From contig JAOVFP010000017.1 of assembly GCA_025738555.1 (NCBI GenBank), positions 2,976,001 through 3,040,000 of the forward strand: a stretch of 64,000 bases of DNA. The letters run 5' to 3'. Positions 57,569 through 64,000 of this stretch are shown here, in pieces. A program made the position numbers and the translations under genes. Position 1 is the stretch's first letter. Every line of letters starts with the position of its first letter. The stretch comes from Cyathus striatus. Its lineage: Eukaryota; Basidiomycota; Agaricomycetes; Agaricales; Nidulariaceae. The notes beneath the pieces were generated by a model that worked only from the letters and a program-made list of their open reading frames with translations, was not told where the DNA came from and did not search any database.

Positions 57569-59885
57569 TCAAGATGTAGCTTGCAATGAATTCTCCGCCT
57601 CAGTAATTGCATCCAAGTTAGACTTCATCTTTGCCAACAAGGAAATCTTCTTTGTGTGTCCAGTATTATTATGAGGACCTTTGTATTTAATATGTCCATT
57701 ACCTTCCCCATTCAGAGTTCCATTTGGATTCTTTTGACCCAGAAAATATAATTCATGCTTCATTACAGATGAATTAGCACTGAGCTTCTGCTTAATATTC
57801 TCCATAGGCCTGCTGACCACCAATATGTGCACAAAATGAGGTAAAGTGCAAAGCTCAGTTGTTAACAAATCTAAGAGCAGATCAAGGTCTTCATCCTTGA
57901 ATGTATCACATTTATCCAGTTTGTCAAGAACAATTATAATAGGCTGGAAATAGCCTTTTCCATACTGATGATCTATGTCTGCTTCAAAAGCTTCTAGAGG
58001 TCTTCTCAGTAATTTATCAAACTGAGATTTAAGATCATATTGTAGTATTTCAGGAGTTTCTTCAAGTGCTTTGCAAATGTATCCCATAATTCCTGGAAGG
58101 GACTTTGCCAACTGAAATGCAAGAGTGGGTACAAGCATGCCTAGCATGCTTGTATTACCCTTGCTGAGTGGCTGAAAAGAAAAATATCCTTTCATATAAC
58201 CCAGCTCCCTGAATTCCTCTACTAAACAAGTAATTAAGGCACCCTTTCCTGAGCCTGTAGGTCCATAGATATGGAAGATATTGGGCTGATGTTTGTTTGG
58301 ATAAAGCAACCATTTTGATACATTGTGAATGGGTTCAGAGAAGTCTATATTATTATTTGGAGTTGAAGGAGGTTTCATTTCAATTGGATTTAGCTCCTCT
58401 ATTCTGGAGTTATAGGACGTGGCTACATGTGTTACATATGTTAAGCGGTCAAGTGAAGACATGGCATTACTTACCTTGAGCATTTAACGGAAGCCTACCA
58501 TCATTAGACGTCAGTATATTGAAATTGTCGCCACTGCCCCCAGAACTAGAGCTGGTCCCATCTACAACGCGGTTGATTATATCTTGAAAGTTTAGAAAAC
58601 AGGTCTTGCTAACTTGCACATTATTTTTGATGCTCGATGAGCATTTAACAAAATAATGATTAAGATGTGAAGATGCGCTAATAATTTCCGAAAGGAGAAT
58701 GTGCTTGAAATATTTATGGAATATATCATTGTTGTTGACAGCATTCATCTGAGCGATTGTTTCATACATGGTAGATGCTAGCTGAATCGCATCTATATCG
58801 CTTTCGGTATAATGATTAATAACAACCTGTGAAAGAATTTAGACTAGATATACCCAGTGTGTTAGAATGGAGTTAATAATGCCTACCTTAGACACAGACG
58901 CAATCGCTCCAATAGCAATATGAATGCGATTAATTTTCTTAAATTTCTACCTTAGCAAATAGCTATAAGTAAATAACGTACATTAACCTACCGTAGTAGT
59001 CGACGACGACCCTGGTATGCTAGATTCAGCAATAATAAGTTCTCTTGCACTTCGGCTTAAATACGACTCTAATTCATCCTGTGCTGCATTTTTCTTCTGT
59101 ATCTCATCCAGGTCTCGTTGTAATTGTTCTTGGAATTCTGCACCTTCCAAAATTCTACATACAGAAATAACAAGGTTTGCTTGCGTTTTCGACTTTGAAT
59201 CTGTGTGAAGTGGCAGTAAAATAGTATCTGTGGCGTTATCAGAACAATAGACTACAAACGCGTTGAAGTAGTACCCACTTCGATTTAATCTTGGAGAACC
59301 GTTTCCAGGACTAGAAACAACACTGGCGTCCGCTTCGGCTTGTATTTTATAAAGATCACTGAGAACATAACGATCCGTTTGCGCCAGAACAATATTTCGT
59401 TGTTTTTTGAACGGTAGTGCTAGCGGAGTACGTGATTGAAGGTGATTAACACAAAATGTGATCTCGGAATCAAGTCTAAGTCTCATTCTATTATTATCAT
59501 ACCGCTTGTTAATTGTCAGTGGATAACATTGTAATGGAAACGGACGTACGCTTGCAAGTTGTCATTCCAGGTTTGTTGGGACTTGTCGCTCGAAAAACCA
59601 GATGATGTCAAATCGTATTTACCATTTGAAATATCTGGGCCTTCTACTGAAACGTAGGCAGCAAGAGTCTTAGGGACTTGTCTGTTTATTTCGTCTGAAA
59701 GACCGACTGCATTTGCAACTGTAAAAAATTAGTAGCGCGCCACATATAATTGTGGAAAGCTTACTGTGAAATACGACGCGTGTAAGGGACTCTGGCTTCG
59801 GCCTACACGACCATACAATTTTTGTAAGAAAGGTAGAGTAAACAAAAACCGTTCAAACTTACTGTTCGTCAAATGCTATGGACAT
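57569..59885 (-). CDS. C2-NACHT NTPase (NLR-like), lacking C-terminal repeats
   Basis: Fungal NLR-like proteins couple a sensing region to a NACHT nucleotide-binding switch, some in allorecognition or defence. The start exon MSIAFDEQ joins PKPESLTRVVFH and then IANAVGLSDEINRQVPKTLA, AYVSVEGPDISNGKYDLTSS and KSQQTWNDNLQALDSEITF, a C2-like N-terminal domain. A middle region follows with a coiled coil (EFQEQLQRDLDEIQKKNAAQ) and a helical segment. The last exon holds the NACHT: SKWLLYPNKHQPNIFHIYGP, Walker A GPTGSGKGAL, and a Walker B-like IIIVLDKLDKCD. The fungal consensus is roughly LDALDEC, so an acidic residue (E) is Lys here. The gene stops about 100 residues after Walker B, with no WD40, TPR or ankyrin repeats. 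Roughly 650 residues and eight short introns. The uneven joining makes some exon borders uncertain. Confidence 0.75.
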
Positions 59886-60857
59886 GGTGCTGTGAGGATG
59901 TAGAATATGGAGTGAAGGGGGAATCAGAATTGGTGATGCACGTCAGTATAAGTCGAGTATAAGTACTGATCATAGTCCTGCTGTTAAGGAGTCTTATTGA
60001 GCGTTAAAGCAGCACACGGATGCCGCAATAAGTTCCATGTGATCCATCAGGGCAAGTCGAGTACCTGCATGAGGCGACCCAAAATACTAGAAGGCTGTGT
60101 ATCTGCTGAGATATTGTCTTCTATTTTAGTGGGCCTCTAGCTTGTATAATAGAAACCAGAACGCCGAGAAGTATGCAACAGCGAGATAAAGATATGGGCA
60201 CAATGACAGATAAGGATGGTCACGGTGTATAATTGCAGTACGTTTGTGTGGAAACGGCTCCTCGTAGAATTCTTGGAACGCACAGCATTCGGAAGAAGTG
60301 CCCGGCACAACTCGAAGGAGAATAGACGACAGGATTTCTAAATCTGCCGAGTGTAAAATGGACCAATGTGGGCAGATGAAGCCTGAGACAAGAGAGACAA
60401 ATCAATAGCAGCCAGACCGACGCCACGCATGGAAAAGGAACGAGTTGGGAACGAGGGATAATAATTGAAGGAGATAATGAGAAAATAGCGGGGAGTACCC
60501 CGATTGACTTGACAGACGCATGATTCGAGATGAAATTGGTGGATAAAGTGTGGCTACAGCTATCTGGTTTGGTGACTAGGTATGAATGGTAATTAGTACT
60601 TACGTATAGCAGAACAAATTACAAAAGCAAGTACAACAGGCCGAATGAGCGCTGTGCTATATGTATGCACGTGACAACATACGTGTGGATCAGAAATCAC
60701 AGTGGACGTTGCCAGCGACGCTCTCAAGACTCTTTCATCGACGCTTGTATAACTATAAGGATTTCCGGTCCTTCTTCCTCCCTTCCGCCCCTGGGCCATT
60801 CTTAGCAACAACGCCGATACTTTATCTCGCAGGCAGTAACTTCGCCGATATTTTGCC
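59886..60857. other. Intergenic between divergent NACHT and lectin genes
   Basis: Promoter regions of two divergent genes. Overlapping short frames on both strands have no motif. Confidence 0.5.
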
Positions 60858-62589
60858 ATGTTTTCGCGCCTGCAAAGCGCGTTCTCTATTCTTCTCTTGG
60901 TGACAAGCTTGTTCGTTGGGTTTGTAGGCGCAGCTGGGGAGAACAAGCTTGGGGACAACACAATTGAACGAGTGCGTATTTGCTATTATCTTTTTTGTGA
61001 CAACGCGGCAGAAGGAGAGGAAGGTACGGAAGAACGGCTCTCGTTAGGAGTCACATCACACAATAGCAACCTAGCACCGGAGGATGTGCCTTATCGCTCC
61101 CCTTTGCTATACGCTTGTAGACCCCAGAAAAAATGGCTAACATTATGTGTTGAATATAGACAGTCAATCTACGAACGCATTCACTATTCGCGCCGTATAT
61201 AGATGTCGACTTACAAAACCGGTACGTATTGAATTTGTTGGAAAAGTCTTCACCCACTTACAGAGAATATTTCGTATAGATGGTGGGATTTCGGTGCTGA
61301 TTCTTATGTGGTATGTGTCATTAGATAGGTTCACACTTTGCCCAGCTCATTTGTATTTGGCAGAACACGAACAAGCACGTCCGTTTAACAAGACCGACAC
61401 CTTCGCAAATGGTAGTTCTGAGCGCTGTGTTTCTATGTTAATACACAGGAACTGACAGTAATCAAGGGATGGCTATGGTCTCGATTGGCACTTACAGCAG
61501 CCAACTGGATTGTTGAAGTGGAGTTCAAAGTACGTTGTCCAGTGTACCTTGCCGTAGCTGTCCGCTTACTCCTTTCTGATAGATTTCTGGGGAATCATCT
61601 CACTTATATGGCGATGGTCTTGCTATGTGGTTAACAACGGATCGAACCAAGCCAGGACCTGTATATGGAAATCAAGGTTCGCAAGAATTGATTATACAGC
61701 TCTCCTTTCCTTACGTATCTTCTAGATTACTTCAATGGGCTTGGAATCTTCGTTGATACGTACGTGCTAGCCTATATCGCAATGTACGCTTTCCTAACTT
61801 TGGTTTAACAGATATGCCAATTCGCGCCATTCCTATTCCTTCCCCCGCATTAGTGCAATGATTGGTGATGGAAAGACACAGTATGACTTCGGAAACGATG
61901 GTGATGGGCAAGTTATGGGTGGATGCACTGTACGTTTGGTTTCTCATCTTCGATCCTCGCAACTTCCTGATATATACCACCACGATTAGGCAAACATTCG
62001 CCGCACAAATGTGGCCACCAAGTTGAAGGTGACATACATGAAGCACCAATTCTTGGACGTAAAAGTGCAATATAAAGCTTGTTAGTATACTTTGCACTGG
62101 TTTAAATGCCTCTTAATTTGGCGTTTGCAGGGGACGACTGGTCGGATTGCATTCATATTGAAAATGTTACTTTACCCAATAACCCCTTCCTTGGGTTCTC
62201 TGCTATGACTGGTGATGTGGCTGATGCTCATGAGTAAGTCAACTCTTTCTGTAAACCCACAACCAAGCTGACCTGTATTCAGTATCATTTCTGTAACAAC
62301 TTCGTCCGCTATCCTTTCGGCATCAGACGCTCCCCGAGACAAACTGAAGTCTACTAAAAAGGGCGTTTGGAGAGGTGGCGCTTCTTCCTCGGAGGGAACC
62401 TCCTTCTTTGGATACCTACTTCGTCTCTCGGCATTGGGTGCCCTCTGCGCGGGAGGTTATTATGGATATAAGGAATGGATACGTCGGAAAGGATACGGCG
62501 GAGGTAACTTTGGTGGCATCGGTGGCGGGATGGGTCGCGGTAATTCAGGGGGATTCGGTGGATTATACGCTAACAGTAAACGCTTCTAA
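60858..62589 (+). CDS. L-type lectin, ER-Golgi cargo receptor (Emp46/47, VIP36-like)
   Basis: These type I membrane lectins bind high-mannose glycoproteins and help their traffic between ER and Golgi. A signal peptide (MFSRLQSAFSILLLVTSLFV, cleaved near GAAG) leads into TVNLRTHSLFAPYIDVDLQN and RWWDFGADSYV, then NTNKHVRLTRPTPSQ, GWLWSRLALTAANWIVEVEF and SGESSHLYGDGLAMWLTTDR with the conserved Asp of the sugar site. YFNGLGIFVDTYANS, the metal-site signature, follows, then FPRISAMIGDG, YMKHQFLDVKVQY and FLGFSAMTGDVADAHDI. A membrane helix (FFGYLLRLSALGALCAGGYY) precedes a basic, Gly-rich cytosolic tail. Ten or so short introns are needed. The tail shows no obvious KKXX ER-retrieval end but has RRKGYGG. 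Confidence 0.92.
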
Positions 62590-63171
62590 TGTACTTACAG
62601 TAACTATACCCCCGCTTCTATGCATACAGGCTGTTGCACTAATAAATGTGGGGCAAATGTGTGGCATTATAAATGAGGGAGATGGATACAAGAGATCCAA
62701 AGGCCTTTCCGCTAAGTAAGACTACACTATTTGAAACACTTTTTCAAAGTAGGACTGGGTAAGCTCTGTATACATGTGGAAGCACTGAAAAATGAGATAT
62801 TGTATCTACTGGAATGGATAATGACTACACTACTAACTAACTACTTGTAACTACTAAATACTAATGCTACGTAAAATGGTCAAATGAGAGATGACGAGAC
62901 GTACAAGCAAACATATCACATTATGGTGAACGATCTGCCAATAGTCGGAAGAAAGAGAAAACCAATGCAAAGGCTATTGACACACAAGTTATAGTTGAAG
63001 AATGACTACTGCTACTGAAGATCCGAGATGAAAAAGAAAACACGAGATATAGGAGACCAGACAGTTAGGGAATGGTGTTGATAGAGCAAACGAGGACAAA
63101 ATGTCGTGACAAAACGGCTTATATTGCTAACACAAAGTTCTTTGGCTGGGACGTTCCGGTAAGAAAAGGTT
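62590..63171. other. Intergenic between convergent genes
   Basis: 3' flanks of the lectin gene and of the transportin gene. No further gene seen. Confidence 0.5.
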
Positions 63172-64000
63172 TTACACTCCATAGCGGGCCTTCAGGCGTT
63201 CGGCAATGGCTGGAGGGAACGATGCGACTTGAAGAGCCCACCCGGCCTCGTCGTGAGCTTTGAAGCCGCTTAACAAGGTCTGGAACATGCTGTTCAGCTC
63301 TGGAGAGGGATGAGTCCAGCGGACTATGGAGTTGCAGAACCATAATAAGCTCTGGAAATAACTTTAGTGAAATTCTAGGTGAATAAATAGCATGTTCCTC
63401 ATACCTTCGCGATACCAGCAGGGTTGGTCTGCACGAGGGTGCAGAGTCCACGGAATGCGGAGTCTTTTTCTTCGTTATCACGAATTTCATACAAAGCCTG
63501 GCACCAAGCTTGCGCAAATTCAGGAAGATGTGGAGCAACAAGGCCAGGATGCATCAAGCCGATACGGCCGATCGACACTGCAGCATTCTCGTGAAGACTT
63601 CGTGGTGCCTTAGGATGCAAGAGAATGGGGATCAGCCTTGAGATCAAGGGGCCCACCCACTGAGCGAATTCCGGGTCATCTGGTTAAAAGACTCAGTTAG
63701 CTACGACTGAAAGCTATGATCAGCGATCAGGCACCGCTCACCTCGTCCGTATCGCAATGCAACTTCACCAACCGACCAGGCAGCATTATTAGAAGCGCTG
63801 ACAAACTCAAACTTGGGCTCGGGATCAAGTTGCTGAATGAGCTCCGGCATAATACCCGGCATATGAGGACGAAGGAGGGTGAAGCACCCCATAGCCATGT
63901 CACCGACAAGAGCATATGCCGATTGTCTTACAGGTGCATGAGGATGTTTCAGGCAGATAGTCAACAATGACAAGAGGTTGGGCTGGCTGGCGCTGATCAG
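63172..64000 (-). CDS. Transportin / karyopherin beta-2 (Kap104), C-terminal part
   Basis: Kap104/transportin carries PY-NLS cargo into the nucleus. The window cuts the gene; only the last exons are here. They read as HEAT repeats: HAPVRQSAYALVGDMAMGCF, IMPELIQQLDP, SASNNAAWSVGEVALRYG, then WVGPLISRLIPILLHPKAPR, SLHENAAVSIGRIGLMHPGL and APHLPEFAQAWCQALYEIRD, DNEEKDSAFRGLCTLVQTNP. After a short intron comes the family's ending ELLWFCNSIVRW ... MFQTLLSGFKAHDEAGWALQ and ERLKARYGV, closely like other transportins. Three introns of 45-70 bases lie in this part. The 5' part lies beyond position 64000. Confidence 0.93.

Overview
The window looks like a contig from a mushroom-forming basidiomycete (Agaricomycete). 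Recognisable genes are cut by many short introns of about 45-70 bases with GT..AG ends. The F-box/LRR proteins, the C2-NACHT NTPase and the PalB-type calpain are of kinds typical of that group. No database search was possible, so every family call rests on motifs I recognise.

Layout. 1-9.7 kb is AT-rich and has no intact housekeeping gene. It holds two small non-autonomous DNA transposons (a hAT-type element at 1655-2387 and a TA-flanked element at 4045-4320), a candidate small secreted cysteine-rich protein at 3.2-3.4 kb, and a decayed F-box gene at 5.2-5.9 kb. 9.7-16.3 kb carries diphthine synthase DPH5 (minus), a multi-exon F-box/LRR protein (plus) and the Sm-like splicing protein LSM4 (minus). 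16.3-28.9 kb is a long gene-poor stretch with scattered coding-like fragments, including an LRR-like piece at 24.6 kb. 29-35.2 kb holds a disordered Pro/Ser-rich protein with an apparent frameshift and an OPT-family oligopeptide transporter. 36-41.2 kb holds a PalB/calpain-7-like protease and an unknown basic/acidic protein. 42.9-47.5 kb holds a Pro-rich one-helix membrane protein, and a coiled-coil protein head to head with a membrane DnaJ protein. 49.4-52.4 kb holds an unknown repeat-containing protein and a DUF4203/TMEM198-like multi-pass membrane protein. 55.7-64 kb holds the HDEL receptor ERD2, an intron-containing tRNA-His, a C2-NACHT protein lacking C-terminal repeats, an L-type cargo lectin (Emp47/VIP36 type) and the 3' end of transportin (Kap104).

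Functionally these are mostly unrelated housekeeping genes: translation (DPH5, tRNA-His), splicing (LSM4), ER-Golgi traffic (ERD2, lectin), nuclear import (Kap104), pH signalling (PalB) and nutrient uptake (OPT). They are separated by repeat-bearing, decayed tracts. The best leads for something new are the truncated C2-NACHT gene with an altered Walker B region, the two MITE-like elements, the small cysteine-rich secreted protein and the intron-bearing tRNA-His. I found no CRISPR array, prophage or clear secondary-metabolite cluster.
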